A DNA stretch of 56,663 bases from an uncultured Acidimicrobiaceae bacterium (GCA_903919455.1 CAIXIJ010000133.1:1-56663); one strand, 5' to 3'; positions 45,524-55,322 are shown, numbered from the stretch's first letter. The notes: a model not told the origin generated them from the letters alone. Made by a program: numbers and translations.

Positions 45524-47188
45524 ATGACGCCAGCCGACGTACAGATCACTTTCTGCGCCACGCTGGTCGATCAATGGATCGCCCTCGGCATGCGGCACGC
45601 CGTGGTGGCACCAGGCTCGCGGAGCACGCCGATGGCACTGGCGTTGGCGTCTCGCGACGACCTCGAGGTGCATGTGGCGCACGACGAGCGAACGGCCGCC
45701 TTCATGGCGCTGGGCATCGGGTTGTCGTCCGGATTGCCTGCAGCATTGCTGTGCACCAGCGGTACTGCCGCCGCCCACTTCCATGCGGCAGTGGTGGAGG
45801 CCGACCTGTCGGGTGTGCCGATGGTGGTGCTCACCGCCGACCGGCCTCCGGAGTTGCAGGGCATTGGCGCACCGCAGACCATCGATCAGGTGGAGTTGTA
45901 CGGCGACGTAGTGCGACTGTTCGTGAATGCCTCGGTGCCCGTCGCTGCGCTGGCGCACACGTGGCGCGACCTCGCCACCGATGCCTGGCTGGCAGCCAGC
46001 GGTATCGATGCCGGCCCGGTGCACCTGAACTTGCCGTTCCGCGAGCCACTGGTGGGCGACATCGGCGCGCTGCCGCCCACCGACGACCGTCTCGACGACC
46101 CCTTCGACGACGCCGTGTACTTCATGACCCGGTTGTCGATGGAGGAACTTGCCGCGATGTTGCAACACCCTCGTGGTGTCATCGTGGCTGGTCGAGGTGT
46201 TGACGATCCGGAAGCCGTGGCGGAGTTGGCGGAGGCGTTGGGTTGGCCGGTACTGGCCGACCCACGGTCGGGCTGCCGCTCGTTGCCCCAGGCCGTGTGC
46301 GCGTTCGACTCACTGCTGCGACATGCGCCGTTCGCTGCCGCGCAGCGCCCCGACGTGGTGTTGCACCTCGGCGAGGCCCCGGCATCCAAGGTGCTGGGCC
46401 AGTGGTTGCAGGCCGCCGGGGCGCTGCACGTGCAGGTGCATGCCCAGGGCCGCACCATCGACCCACTCGGCATCATCACCGAGCGGGTGTACGGCGAAGC
46501 GTCCACCGTGTGCGAGGCCGTACTGGAGTCGCTCACCGCATCGACCGATGCTGGTTGGCTCACTTCGTGGACCTCAGCGGAGGCTGCGGCGCAGGCCGCC
46601 ATCGACGCGCAGAGCGCCGCCGAACTCACCGAGCCCGCAGTCGCTCGGGCGCTCAGCACGGTGCCGGGTCGCCTGGTGCTCTCGTCGTCGATGCCGGTGC
46701 GCGATGTCGAGTGGTTCGGCTCTGCCAGCTCCACCGTGGTGCACTCGAACCGCGGAGCAAACGGCATCGACGGTGTCATTGCATCCGCCATCGGGGTGGC
46801 CATCGGCAGCAACGAACCCACCACGTTGCTGCTCGGCGACGTGGCGTTCTGTCACGACCAGTCGTCGCTGACGGCGCTCGCGGCACGTCAACTTCCGCTC
46901 ACCATCGTGGTCGTCGACAACGACGGTGGTGGCATCTTCTCGTTTCTGCCGCAGCGCTCTTCGCTGAGCACCGAACGATTCGAGCAACTCTTCGGCACCC
47001 CGCACGGCACCGACCTGCTCGCGCTGGCCCGGGCCCACGGGCTGGGAGCGCGTCGGGCCGAGACGGCCGGCGATCTTTTGGCGGCAGTGTCGGACCGTGA
47101 GGCCACCGTTGTGCTGGTCACCAGCAATCGCGATGCCAACGTTGCGGCGCACGATGCCCTACACGCCGCCGTGGCGCAGGCGCTGTGA
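45524..47188 (+). CDS. menD: SEPHCHC synthase (MenD)
   Basis: The 554-residue thiamine-diphosphate enzyme condenses isochorismate with 2-oxoglutarate, the first committed step of menaquinone synthesis. Blocks include APGSRSTPMALAL, HVAHDERTAAFMALG with the ThDP Glu, TSGTAAAHFHAAV, HSNRGANGIDG and LLGDVAFCHDQSSL for the cofactor. The length fits MenD. The start is leaderless, with TATCGT 6 nt before the ATG. Confidence 0.95.
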   Translation: MTPADVQITFCATLVDQWIALGMRHAVVAPGSRSTPMALALASRDDLEVHVAHDERTAAFMALGIGLSSGLPAALLCTSGTAAAHFHAAVVEADLSGVPMVVLTADRPPELQGIGAPQTIDQVELYGDVVRLFVNASVPVAALAHTWRDLATDAWLAASGIDAGPVHLNLPFREPLVGDIGALPPTDDRLDDPFDDAVYFMTRLSMEELAAMLQHPRGVIVAGRGVDDPEAVAELAEALGWPVLADPRSGCRSLPQAVCAFDSLLRHAPFAAAQRPDVVLHLGEAPASKVLGQWLQAAGALHVQVHAQGRTIDPLGIITERVYGEASTVCEAVLESLTASTDAGWLTSWTSAEAAAQAAIDAQSAAELTEPAVARALSTVPGRLVLSSSMPVRDVEWFGSASSTVVHSNRGANGIDGVIASAIGVAIGSNEPTTLLLGDVAFCHDQSSLTALAARQLPLTIVVVDNDGGGIFSFLPQRSSLSTERFEQLFGTPHGTDLLALARAHGLGARRAETAGDLLAAVSDREATVVLVTSNRDANVAAHDALHAAVAQAL

Positions 47189-47196
47189 GGCCTCGG

Positions 47197-47685
47197 TCAG
47201 TAGTCGGGTGACGCCATCCGGTGCAGCACCATGCTGGCGAATCGGTGCCGACGTACCAGCCACCAGCGAGGCGCGAGGCGAGCGAAGCCGTCGACCAACT
47301 GGGGCAGCAACTGCACGGCCCACACTCGCAGCACAGCCGTGTCGGCGGCCTCGAGATCGGCACGTGTGAGCTGAAGCCTGGTGTCGCCTGGCTGCGCGGG
47401 AAGTGCGGCCAGCAGTGTGATGCTGCCGAGGGCGGCGCAGAACACGCCGAGGTCGCCCAATTCGGCTACGACGCTGCCGACACTTTTCCCGACGGCAACG
47501 CGATGACCCGCTGCTGCTGCCCACGCGGCAGGAGTGGCCGGATCGTTCGGGCGCGAACGCGACGGTTTGCTATCGGCCACCATCTGTCGAACCTCGGTGT
47601 GGCCGAACTCGCGGGCGATCAACGCCTCAAATCGCACGTGCAACGCCGACGCTTTCAGGTGGCTGGAGACATCGCCGTTCCTCAT
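47197..47685 (-). CDS. Hypothetical protein
   Basis: The 162-residue product has codon use like its neighbours. It contains an N-terminal charged part with FEALIAREFGHTEVRQMV, a Pro-rich stretch and a C-terminal half rich in Ala, Leu and Trp that ends WWLVRRHRFASMVLHRM. I do not recognise it, and the start at 47685 has no ribosome site or -10 box, so the true start may differ. It converges on menD. Confidence 0.5.
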   Translation of the reverse strand: MRNGDVSSHLKASALHVRFEALIAREFGHTEVRQMVADSKPSRSRPNDPATPAAWAAAAGHRVAVGKSVGSVVAELGDLGVFCAALGSITLLAALPAQPGDTRLQLTRADLEAADTAVLRVWAVQLLPQLVDGFARLAPRWWLVRRHRFASMVLHRMASPDY

Positions 47686-47741
47686 GGCGCAAAAGTGGCC
47701 GAACGCTGGCGCGATGTCCAGCCGATTGGATCAACTTTCGG

Positions 47742-49595
47742 TCATGTCTGCGTGGTGAGGCCGAAGACACGGAGATAGAAGGCCAACTCGGCCTCGATGG
47801 AGGCCGTCACGGCGGCCGCGCCGCGGAAGCCGTGTCCTTCGCCCGGGTACTCGTGATACTCCACCGAGAGTCCCTTCGCCTGCATGGTATCGACGATGCT
47901 GAGCGAGTGATGGGGTGGTACGACCGTGTCGTCGGCCCCCTGCAGCACGATCAACGGAGCAGCGATCTCGTCGATGCGGTTGATGGGCGAGCGTGCGGCG
48001 TACACGTCGGCGGACTCCGGATACGGCCCGATGAGCTGCACCGCGTACTGCGATTCGAACTTGTGGTCGTCGCTGAGCAACGCCACGAGATCGCTGACGC
48101 CGAAGTAGTTGGCCCCGGCAGCGAAGACGCCGGGTTCCATCACGCTCAGCAGGGTGGTGGTGCCACCGGCACTGCCCCCGCGGATGACCATGCGGTCGCG
48201 GTCCACCTCGCCCCGCTTCGCCAAGTACATCGCAGCAGCGATGGCGTCTTCCACGTCGGTTTTGCACCACTCACCCCGCAGCAGATTCCGAAAGGCGCGC
48301 CCGTAGCCGCTGCTGCCTCGATAGTCCACATCCACGACTGCGAATCCGCGGCTGGTCCAGAAGCGGTGCCCCATACGCAGCGACCGCGAGGCCGAGCCGG
48401 TAGGACCGCCGTGGATAGCGACCAGCAGCGGTGGCAGTTCACCGGGCAGGCATTCCGCCTCCGGGTTTGCGGGTCGGTAGAACAGCCCGTGCGCCGTGGC
48501 GTCGCCGGCGGTGGGGAAGGTGATGAACTCCGGTGCGGGCAGATAGGCGGCGTCGATACCCAGCGGAGCGGCGGGTCGAAGCACCTCCACCTCGCCGTCG
48601 CGTACTCGTACCGGTTCGGGTGCAGCTGCATATGAGCCGCCGACGAAGGTGAATGACGACGCGTCGCCGAACAGCGACTCGAGCATGGAGTACGGCAACG
48701 CGGTGCCGGTGCTGAGGCGATCGCGGGTGGGGTCGGGCTGCACCTGCACCCCATCGATGAAACGGGAGCCACCGAACACCCAGTGCGGCTCCACCACGTC
48801 GAAGTCGCCTTGCGCCAACGGCTCGAGCGATCCGTCGTGCACGGACACTTGGTACACGTTCCACCAGTCGGTGCGGTCGGTGGCCGCCAGCAGCGAACCG
48901 TCGGCCAGCCAGGTGGGCTGCTGCAGCGCCTCGTCGCCATTCCCGGCGAGCAGACGGGTGTTGCTGGCCTCGCCGTCGGCCCAGTCGGCGATCCAGAGTT
49001 CGGTGGTGTCCCACGGCATGTTCGGGTGGTTCCACTGGATCCAGACGAGGTGCCGACCATCGGGCGAGATGCGCGGCGCGGCGTAGAAGTGGGCTCCGCT
49101 GGCAATGACGCGAAGTTCCTGCGAGCCGTCGGTAGACACCGCCCACAGTTCGTTGTCGGGCGGGGTTCCCGGGTGGTGGCGTTCGCCGACGCACACGAAC
49201 CAGTTGCCATCGGGGCTGACGCGGCCGTCGGCGAATCGCAACCCGCGAGGATGGGGCGGCTCGGCGCTGAGGAACATCGGCTGGTCGCCGGGCACCAGTT
49301 TGCGCAGCCGCTGGTCCTTGAACTCCACGTAGTACAGGGCGCCATCGTGTGGCCACCAGGCACCGCCGCCGTACTCGTGAACGGAGGTGCGCACGTTGGA
49401 GTCGGCGGCCGACACATCGGCCACCTCGCCATCGTGCCAGCGGACGATGGCCGTGCGGCCGCCCTCCAGCGCCCGAGACTCGGACCACCAGACGTCGTTG
49501 CCGTCGGGGATGACCTCTCCGATCCCTACAGCGCCCCCGACCAACAGTTCGGGGGTGATGGGGGAGGGCCAGGTGCCGGCTGCGCGAGGGGACAT
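47742..49595 (-). CDS. S9-family prolyl oligopeptidase
   Basis: The 617-residue serine peptidase has an N-terminal beta-propeller (to about residue 360) and a C-terminal alpha/beta-hydrolase domain. The nucleophile sits in RGGSAGGTTTL, the acid in LQGADDTVVPP and the His in GEGHGFR. There is no signal peptide, so it is cytosolic. The start is the ATG at 49595; a GTG at 49613 is also possible. It lies 28 bp downstream of the isochorismate synthase gene and is probably in its operon. Confidence 0.9.
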   Translation of the reverse strand: MSPRAAGTWPSPITPELLVGGAVGIGEVIPDGNDVWWSESRALEGGRTAIVRWHDGEVADVSAADSNVRTSVHEYGGGAWWPHDGALYYVEFKDQRLRKLVPGDQPMFLSAEPPHPRGLRFADGRVSPDGNWFVCVGERHHPGTPPDNELWAVSTDGSQELRVIASGAHFYAAPRISPDGRHLVWIQWNHPNMPWDTTELWIADWADGEASNTRLLAGNGDEALQQPTWLADGSLLAATDRTDWWNVYQVSVHDGSLEPLAQGDFDVVEPHWVFGGSRFIDGVQVQPDPTRDRLSTGTALPYSMLESLFGDASSFTFVGGSYAAAPEPVRVRDGEVEVLRPAAPLGIDAAYLPAPEFITFPTAGDATAHGLFYRPANPEAECLPGELPPLLVAIHGGPTGSASRSLRMGHRFWTSRGFAVVDVDYRGSSGYGRAFRNLLRGEWCKTDVEDAIAAAMYLAKRGEVDRDRMVIRGGSAGGTTTLLSVMEPGVFAAGANYFGVSDLVALLSDDHKFESQYAVQLIGPYPESADVYAARSPINRIDEIAAPLIVLQGADDTVVPPHHSLSIVDTMQAKGLSVEYHEYPGEGHGFRGAAAVTASIEAELAFYLRVFGLTTQT

Positions 49596-49623
49596 GCAGC
49601 GATGCTGCCACACCCTGTTCGCG

Positions 49624-50799
49624 TCAGGGGCGAACTATTGCGGAGAGCATCGCCTGCAGCTTTGCCTGCGTTTCGGCAAGTTCGCTCAGCGGCTCGCTCT
49701 CGGCCACGATGCCGCCGCCTGCCACCAGGCGTGCCGTGCGGCGGTCGGCCGACAGTTCAGCACAGCGGATGGCCACCGCCCAGGTGCCATCACCTGCTGC
49801 GTCCACCCAGCCCACTGCGCCGCCGTAACGGCCGCGTGTGAACCCTTCAGTGCGGGCGATGAGTTCCAGCGCTTCGGCTCGGGGAAAGCCACCCAGCGCC
49901 GGGGTGGGCGACAACGCCGTCACCAGGTCCATCACGTTCGGCCGCGGGTCGCTGAGGTGGCCTTCCATGGCAGTGCCGAGGTGCTGCACGTTGGCCACGG
50001 TGACGATGCTCGGCTCGGGTTCCCAGTCGAGATAGCTGCACCAGTTGAGCAGCGTGTCGTGGATCATGTCGATGACCACGCGATGCTCGATCTGGTTCTT
50101 CTCGCTCGCCAGCAACTCTTCCGCCGCACGCCGATCGGTTTCCGGGTCGCCGGTGCGAGGCGTGGTGCCGGCCAGCGGGTGCGAGCGAACCTCGTTGCCG
50201 TGCACCGCCACCAACAGCTCCGGCGAAGCGCCGATGAACCCCTCGAATGAGTATCGATAGCTGCGACCGAACATGGCCTTCAAGCGCAGCAGCACCGCGT
50301 GCACATCGATGGGCTCTGGGCTGGCGACCTCCACCTCGCGGGCGATGACCGCCTTCGTGAGCGCACCCTCGCGCACGGCATTTCGTGCCGCGGTGACGGC
50401 CTCGAGGTAGCGATCCACCGGAGTGAGCGGCCGCACCGTGAACTCCTGGGCGCGGGGCTGCGGGCGTGAGGCGGCACCGAGATCGGTGTCGGCATCGTCG
50501 ATGACCGTCACCCAGCGCCGGCCGTCGGAGGCCTTGCCCACGAGCACGCTGGGAATGACCAGTTCACAGGGTGTGCCTGGTTCGAACGGCACCACGCCGA
50601 TGGCGATGGGGTGCACACCCCCGACCTCATCGACGTGCTCGATGCTCGCCAAGGTGGCGGCGACATCGGCCAGCGGTACGCGCGCCGCAACGCCTCGACC
50701 GGCGATACCCACGCCGTCGCGCACGAACAGGTATCCGTCGCCGCGGGCGACGTCGTTCAGATCGACGTCGTCGATCAGCGGCCGGGTGCGGGCGCGCAT
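49624..50799 (-). CDS. menF: Isochorismate synthase (MenF)
   Basis: The 391-residue enzyme isomerises chorismate to isochorismate. It shows the chorismate-binding fold with ALTKAVIAREVEV containing the catalytic Lys, the SHPLAGTTPR block, SEKNQIEHRVVIDMI and GGFPRAEALELIARTEGFTRGRYGG. The upstream half is the usual divergent N-terminal part. With menG 1 bp upstream it forms menG-menF-peptidase; the men neighbours favour menaquinone over siderophore synthesis. Confidence 0.92.
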   Translation of the reverse strand: MRARTRPLIDDVDLNDVARGDGYLFVRDGVGIAGRGVAARVPLADVAATLASIEHVDEVGGVHPIAIGVVPFEPGTPCELVIPSVLVGKASDGRRWVTVIDDADTDLGAASRPQPRAQEFTVRPLTPVDRYLEAVTAARNAVREGALTKAVIAREVEVASPEPIDVHAVLLRLKAMFGRSYRYSFEGFIGASPELLVAVHGNEVRSHPLAGTTPRTGDPETDRRAAEELLASEKNQIEHRVVIDMIHDTLLNWCSYLDWEPEPSIVTVANVQHLGTAMEGHLSDPRPNVMDLVTALSPTPALGGFPRAEALELIARTEGFTRGRYGGAVGWVDAAGDGTWAVAIRCAELSADRRTARLVAGGGIVAESEPLSELAETQAKLQAMLSAIVRP

Positions 50800-50800
50800 C

Positions 50801-51505
50801 TCAGCCGTTGGTGCCCACCATCAACTGGGTGAGACCACCCGAGAGTTGATGATGCTCTGCGTCGGGGAACCCTGCGGCGCGCAGCATCTCCACGAGCTGC
50901 TCGCGCGGCGGCAGATAGGCCACGCTCTTGGGCAGGTAGCGGTACGCGGGGCCATCGCTGAGGAGGCCGCCGATCTTCGGCACCACCTTGCCGAAGTAGA
51001 TGTTGTTGCCCCAGCGGACGACGGAGTTGTGCGGTACGCCCACGTCGAGCAACGCAATACGGCCACCCGGACGTACTACCCGCGACAGTTCAGCGAAGAA
51101 CGCTGGCAACTCCAACAGGTTTCGCAGTGCGAAACCACAGGTTGCGCCATCCACGGAGTGGTCGGGCAGGGGCAGGCGCAAGATGTCGGCCTGCGCACGC
51201 GGGCTGCCGCTGCGATCGGCAGCCAACATGCCGTAGCTGAGGTCGAACGAGATGGGCCGCATACCCGCCTTGGCGAGGTCGATGCACAGATCGCCCGTGC
51301 CGGCAGCGAGATCGATAACGGTGCTGCCCTGAGGGAGTGCGAGGCGTTTCACGGCCTTCTTACGCCACCGAACGTCGAGCCGGAAGGTCATCACCCGGTT
51401 CACCAGGTCGTAGCGCGGCGCAATGGTGTCGAACATCTGCCGGACGGCCTGCACCTTCTCCTCACCCTGGGGGAGTTGCTCGGTGTCCCAACTGCGTTCG
51501 ACCAT
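50801..51505 (-). CDS. menG: Demethylmenaquinone methyltransferase (MenG/UbiE)
   Basis: The 234-residue enzyme performs the last methylation of menaquinone synthesis with S-adenosylmethionine. It has QMFDTIAPRYDLVNRVM, DLAAGTGDLCIDLA, FALRNLLELPAFFAELSRVVRPGG and YLPKSV near the C-terminus. The start ATG has TAGCCT 7 nt upstream and no ribosome site. Confidence 0.94.
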   Translation of the reverse strand: MVERSWDTEQLPQGEEKVQAVRQMFDTIAPRYDLVNRVMTFRLDVRWRKKAVKRLALPQGSTVIDLAAGTGDLCIDLAKAGMRPISFDLSYGMLAADRSGSPRAQADILRLPLPDHSVDGATCGFALRNLLELPAFFAELSRVVRPGGRIALLDVGVPHNSVVRWGNNIYFGKVVPKIGGLLSDGPAYRYLPKSVAYLPPREQLVEMLRAAGFPDAEHHQLSGGLTQLMVGTNG

Positions 51506-51512
51506 TGCACAG

Positions 51513-51518
51513 AGGCTA
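51513..51518 (-). promoter_or_regulatory. Leaderless -10 box of menG
   Basis: TAGCCT on the minus strand ends 7 nt before the ATG at 51505. The same hexamer is used at menE and at the precorrin-2 dehydrogenase gene. Confidence 0.5.
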
Positions 51519-51586
51519 GTGCCACGCCCGGAGACAGGCATTGTCGTCCTTCGGTCGCGTCTGCCCGGTTGTGGCAGCATTTGCGC

Positions 51587-52993
51587 ATGAGCGACGAACT
51601 GTGGCGCAAGGGTGCACTCGAACTGGCCGGCATGATCGCCCGTAGGGAGGTGAGCAGCCGCGAAGTGGTGGCGGCGCACCTCGCTCGCGTCGATCAGGTG
51701 AACCCGAGGCTGAATGCCATCGTGCGCCGCCTCGACGACACTGCCCTGGCTGCCGCCGATGCCGCCGACCGCGCGGTGGCCGAGGGAGGCCCACTCGGCC
51801 TGCTCCACGGTGTCCCCGTCACCGTGAAGGAGAACATCGACCTCGCCGGTACGCCCACCACGCAGGCCGTGCCGGCGCTCGCCGAGGCCGTCGCCCCCAT
51901 CGACGCCCCACTGGTGGAGCGCATTCGCGCCGCTGGTGCCATCCCCATCGGTCGTACCAACCTGCCCGACTTCGGCCTTCGTGTCACCACCGAGAGTTCG
52001 CTGCACGGCAACACCCATAACCCGTGGCATCCCACCCGCACCACCGGTGGCTCCAGCGGTGGCGAGGGCTCAGCCCTGGCGTCGGGCATGAGCCCGCTCG
52101 GGTTCGGCAACGACATCGGCGGCTCGCTGCGCAACCCCGCCACGTGCTGCGGCATCACCTCGATCAAGCCCACCACCGGTCTGGTGCCGTCGGCCACGGT
52201 CGTTCCTCCCGAAGATTCCGGCATCGCCGCACAGCTCATGCTCACCGACGGTCCGATGGCCCGCCACGTGGCCGACGTGCGCGCCGGCCTCCAGGTGATC
52301 GCCGGTCAGCACGACCGCGATGCCCGTTCCATCCCCGCAGCGCTCACCGACCGCTCGACTGGCCGGGCGTTGCGCGTCGCCGTGTTGGCCGACCCAGCGG
52401 GAGGCACCACCCACCCGGAGGTGGCTGCTGCCATCACCGCAGCCGGTGATGCGTTAGCCAATGCCGGTGCCGAGGTGGTGTCGGCCAGCCCGCCCGAGTT
52501 CGAGCGCGCTGCCGAGCTGTGGTCGATGATCCTCCTGCAGGAAGTCCACTCGATGATGCCGTTGCTGCAGATGGTGATGGGCGAGGGCGGAAAAAAGTTC
52601 CTCGGCTACGCCGCCGAGGTGTTCCCTGCGCTCGACGTGCCCACGCTGATGATGCTGTTCGGCGACCGCAACCGCCTCGACCGTCTGTGGCACGGCTTCC
52701 TCACCGACTACGACGTGCTGTTGCTGCCCACATGGGCGCACCCGCCGTTCGAGCTCGGCGCCGACATCGCCTCCATGGAAGGCGCGCTCGCCACGCTCGA
52801 CACCCTGCGCCCGGTGGTGCCCGCGAACCTGTTCGGCATTCCGGCCGCCGTAGTGCCGGTGGGCATGGCCGACGGCATGCCGGTGGGCGCGCAGCTGGTG
52901 GGTCGTCGGTTCGCCGACCTCACCGTGTTGCGCGCGGCCGAAGAGTTGGAGGCACTGTTCGCCCCCATCACGCCCATCGACCCGGTCTGGTGA
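51587..52993 (+). CDS. Amidase (amidase-signature family)
   Basis: The 468-residue hydrolase has the Ser-Ser-Lys triad: Lys in VTVKENIDLAG, Ser in the loop GGSSGGEGSALASG and the nucleophile in DIGGSLRNPA. The amide substrate is unknown. The family also includes GatA, but no gatB or gatC is nearby and the C-terminus differs, so I call a general amidase. Its stop overlaps the next GTG by 4 bp (GTGA), which coupled the two genes before the downstream one broke. Confidence 0.9.
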   Translation: MSDELWRKGALELAGMIARREVSSREVVAAHLARVDQVNPRLNAIVRRLDDTALAAADAADRAVAEGGPLGLLHGVPVTVKENIDLAGTPTTQAVPALAEAVAPIDAPLVERIRAAGAIPIGRTNLPDFGLRVTTESSLHGNTHNPWHPTRTTGGSSGGEGSALASGMSPLGFGNDIGGSLRNPATCCGITSIKPTTGLVPSATVVPPEDSGIAAQLMLTDGPMARHVADVRAGLQVIAGQHDRDARSIPAALTDRSTGRALRVAVLADPAGGTTHPEVAAAITAAGDALANAGAEVVSASPPEFERAAELWSMILLQEVHSMMPLLQMVMGEGGKKFLGYAAEVFPALDVPTLMMLFGDRNRLDRLWHGFLTDYDVLLLPTWAHPPFELGADIASMEGALATLDTLRPVVPANLFGIPAAVVPVGMADGMPVGAQLVGRRFADLTVLRAAEELEALFAPITPIDPVW

Positions 52994-53692
52994 GCCCTCT
53001 CGCCGTCGACTACGTCGATATCGATCGTTATCCCATCCACTTGCCCGGCCCGGCGCGCGATGCGGTGATTGCCGGCCTGCGTGCAGCCATCGGCGCCGAT
53101 GGCTGTGCCGTGTTGAAAGGGTTCGTCAGGCCCGAACGCGTTCGTGCCTGCCGACAACTTCGGGCCCGACAGCATCCTGCGCGGTATCTACGAATGGCCG
53201 GCGTTCGCGCCGTTCGTGCAGGCCGCACTGGGCGAGGACCATTTCCACCGCTACGCCGATCCGTTGGCCGACGTCATCGTGAACACGGCCGAAGCGGGCA
53301 ACGGGTTCCCGTGGCACTTCGACACCAACAACTACACCGTCACCCTGGCCATTCAGAACGCCGAGTCGGGTGGCGCCTTCGAGTACAGCCCGCACCTTCG
53401 CACGCCCACCGACGAGAACTACGCCGGTGTGGAGGCGGTACTCGACGGTGATGAATCGCTCATCCGCACGCTGCATCTGGAGCCGGGCGACCTGCAGATC
53501 TTCAAGGGTCGCTACTCACTGCACCGCGTCACGCCGCTCTCGGGCCCCACACCTCGTTACGTAGCCATCTTCAGCTATGTGGAAGAGCCGGGCATGGTGG
53601 GTAGCCCCGAACGCACCGCACAGCTCTACGGGCGCGTGTTGCCGATTCACCTGGAGCGCGCCGGACAGCGCAACGACACCCTCGTCGACTAG
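52990..53692 (+). pseudogene. 2-Oxoglutarate/Fe(II) oxygenase (ArpA-like) broken by an internal deletion
   Basis: The N-terminal 50 residues (from VDYVDIDRYPIHLPG to GFVRPER) are in one frame. From 53141 the coding sense continues in another frame with FVPADNFGPDSILRGIYE. That half keeps the iron ligands (WHFDTNNYTVTL, then SLHRV) and an Arg for 2-oxoglutarate (TPRYVAIFSY). The iron motif is HxD, as in hydroxylases, not HxG of halogenases. About 50-65 residues expected between the halves are missing. A GTTCGT repeat (53121, 53140) lies near the junction. The ATG at 53144 cannot restore the N-terminus. Confidence 0.7.
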
Positions 53693-55308
53693 CCCTGGGC
53701 GGCTTGGGCCTTCGCCCAGCGATAGTCGGCCTTGCCGGCTGGCGACCGCACGATCTCGTTCACGAACACGAATGCCTTGGGCAACTTGTAGCGGGCGATG
53801 TGTCGCTCGGCTTCGGTGCGCAGGTCGTCTTCGGTGACGGTGTAGCCCTCGCGCACGCGCACGATGGCCACCACTTCGTTGCCCCACCGCTCGCTGGGGC
53901 GCCCGGCCACCACGCAGTCGTAGACACCGGGGTGTGCCTTCACGGCTGCCTCCACCTCTTCGGCGAAAATCTTCTCGCCGCCAGAGTTGATGGTGACCGA
54001 GTCGCGGCCGTGCAACTCGATGATGCCGTCGGCACGCAACCGGGCGCGGTCGCCCGGCACCGCGTAGCGACTGCCCGCCACGATGGGATACGTGCGGGCG
54101 GTCTTGGCCGCATCGCCCAGATAGCCGAGGGCGAGGTTGCCGCTCTTGGCCAGCCAGCCGATCTCGGGGTCGCCGGCTGGTAGCTCGCGGGTGAGATCGT
54201 CGCTGAGCACGTGGTTGCCCGGGCTGATGGGGAAGGTGCCCGTGGTGGCGCCGCCGCCAGCCGACACCTGCGACAACTGACCGCCGGCTTCCGACGAACC
54301 GAGGCCATCGACGATCATCACGGTGGGCAGATGCTGCAGGAACTCGTCCTTCAGGTTGGCGCTCAGCGGGGCCCCACCCGACAACACGACGGTGAGGCTC
54401 GACAGGTCGTAGCCGCCCTTGGCGAGTCGGTCGAGCAGTGGCCGCCCGAAGGCGTCGCCGACGATCAGCAGAAAGTTCAACCGCTCGCGCTCGATAAGGC
54501 CCCACACGTCGTCGGGGTCGAGTCGCTCGGGCACGCTCTGCACGAACACCGTGCCACCCGTGTTCCAGGTGCGGAAGCTCATCCAGTGGCCGGCACCGTG
54601 CATGAACGGGGGAGCGAGCAATGCCTGCAGTCCGCCGGTGGCTTCGGCCAGCACGCCCTCCATCGTGTCGGCGCGGCTGCCGCCGAAGCACTCCACGTTG
54701 GCATCGCCGTTGCGCCACAGCACGCCCTTGGGCATGCCGGTGGTGCCGCCCGTGTAGAGGATGTACAGGTCGTCGGGGCTCCATTCCACGGCCGGCTTGT
54801 CGGCCGACGCGGCGACGAGGGCGTCCTCGTACCACACCGCACCGGGCAGCAGGTCGTTGCCGCTCTCGTCGGGAATCTGCAGGATGACTCGCAGGTTCGG
54901 CAGGTCGGGCAGCACTTCGGTCAAGGTGGGTACGAACTGGCTGTGCACCACCATCGCCGACGCGTTGGAGTCGAGGAGCAGGTAGCGCAACTCTTCGGCC
55001 ACGTAGCGGTAGTTCACGTTGAACGGGGCCACACGGGCCTTGAACGAACCGAGCATTGCTTCGAGGTACTCGTTGCCGTTGTGCAGGTAGATCGCCAGGT
55101 GGTCCTGGCCGCTCTGGTGGCCCTCCAAGTGGTCGCGTTCGGTGTGGCAACCCAGGCCGGCACCGATGAGGTGGTTCGCCAATCGGCGTGTGCGTTCGGT
55201 GACATCGCTCCAGGTGAGGCGGCGGTCGCGGAAGACCAGGCACACCTCATCGGGCCGAGTTGCGGCGATGGCTTCGTGGACTTCGGCAACCGAGAACTGA
55301 GCCGTCAT
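53689..55308 (-). CDS. Acyl-CoA synthetase (AMP-dependent, FadD type)
   Basis: The 539-residue enzyme has LYTGGTTGMPKGVLW, DGLGSSEAGGQ, the GDRARLRADGII block and GKADYRWAK with the catalytic Lys. It equals the synthetase at 19146 in length and shares the TGGTTGMPKGV and following W residues, so the two are paralogues, probably with different acyl substrates. TAGGTT ends 8 nt before the ATG. The stop shares the CTAG palindrome with the stop of the broken oxygenase. Confidence 0.9.
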   Translation of the reverse strand: MTAQFSVAEVHEAIAATRPDEVCLVFRDRRLTWSDVTERTRRLANHLIGAGLGCHTERDHLEGHQSGQDHLAIYLHNGNEYLEAMLGSFKARVAPFNVNYRYVAEELRYLLLDSNASAMVVHSQFVPTLTEVLPDLPNLRVILQIPDESGNDLLPGAVWYEDALVAASADKPAVEWSPDDLYILYTGGTTGMPKGVLWRNGDANVECFGGSRADTMEGVLAEATGGLQALLAPPFMHGAGHWMSFRTWNTGGTVFVQSVPERLDPDDVWGLIERERLNFLLIVGDAFGRPLLDRLAKGGYDLSSLTVVLSGGAPLSANLKDEFLQHLPTVMIVDGLGSSEAGGQLSQVSAGGGATTGTFPISPGNHVLSDDLTRELPAGDPEIGWLAKSGNLALGYLGDAAKTARTYPIVAGSRYAVPGDRARLRADGIIELHGRDSVTINSGGEKIFAEEVEAAVKAHPGVYDCVVAGRPSERWGNEVVAIVRVREGYTVTEDDLRTEAERHIARYKLPKAFVFVNEIVRSPAGKADYRWAKAQAAQG

Positions 55309-55316
55309 GGCTCGGC

Positions 55317-55322
55317 AACCTA
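55317..55322 (-). promoter_or_regulatory. Putative -10 box of the acyl-CoA synthetase gene
   Basis: TAGGTT on the minus strand ends 8 nt before the ATG at 55308, with no ribosome site between. Confidence 0.4.

Noticed and set aside
51587-52993. GatA subunit of Asp/Glu-tRNA amidotransferase
   Set aside because: No gatB or gatC nearby, and the C-terminal region does not look like GatA.
52990-53692. Halogenase of the 2-oxoglutarate family
   Set aside because: The iron site reads HFD (HxD), the hydroxylase form; halogenases have Gly or Ala in place of Asp.
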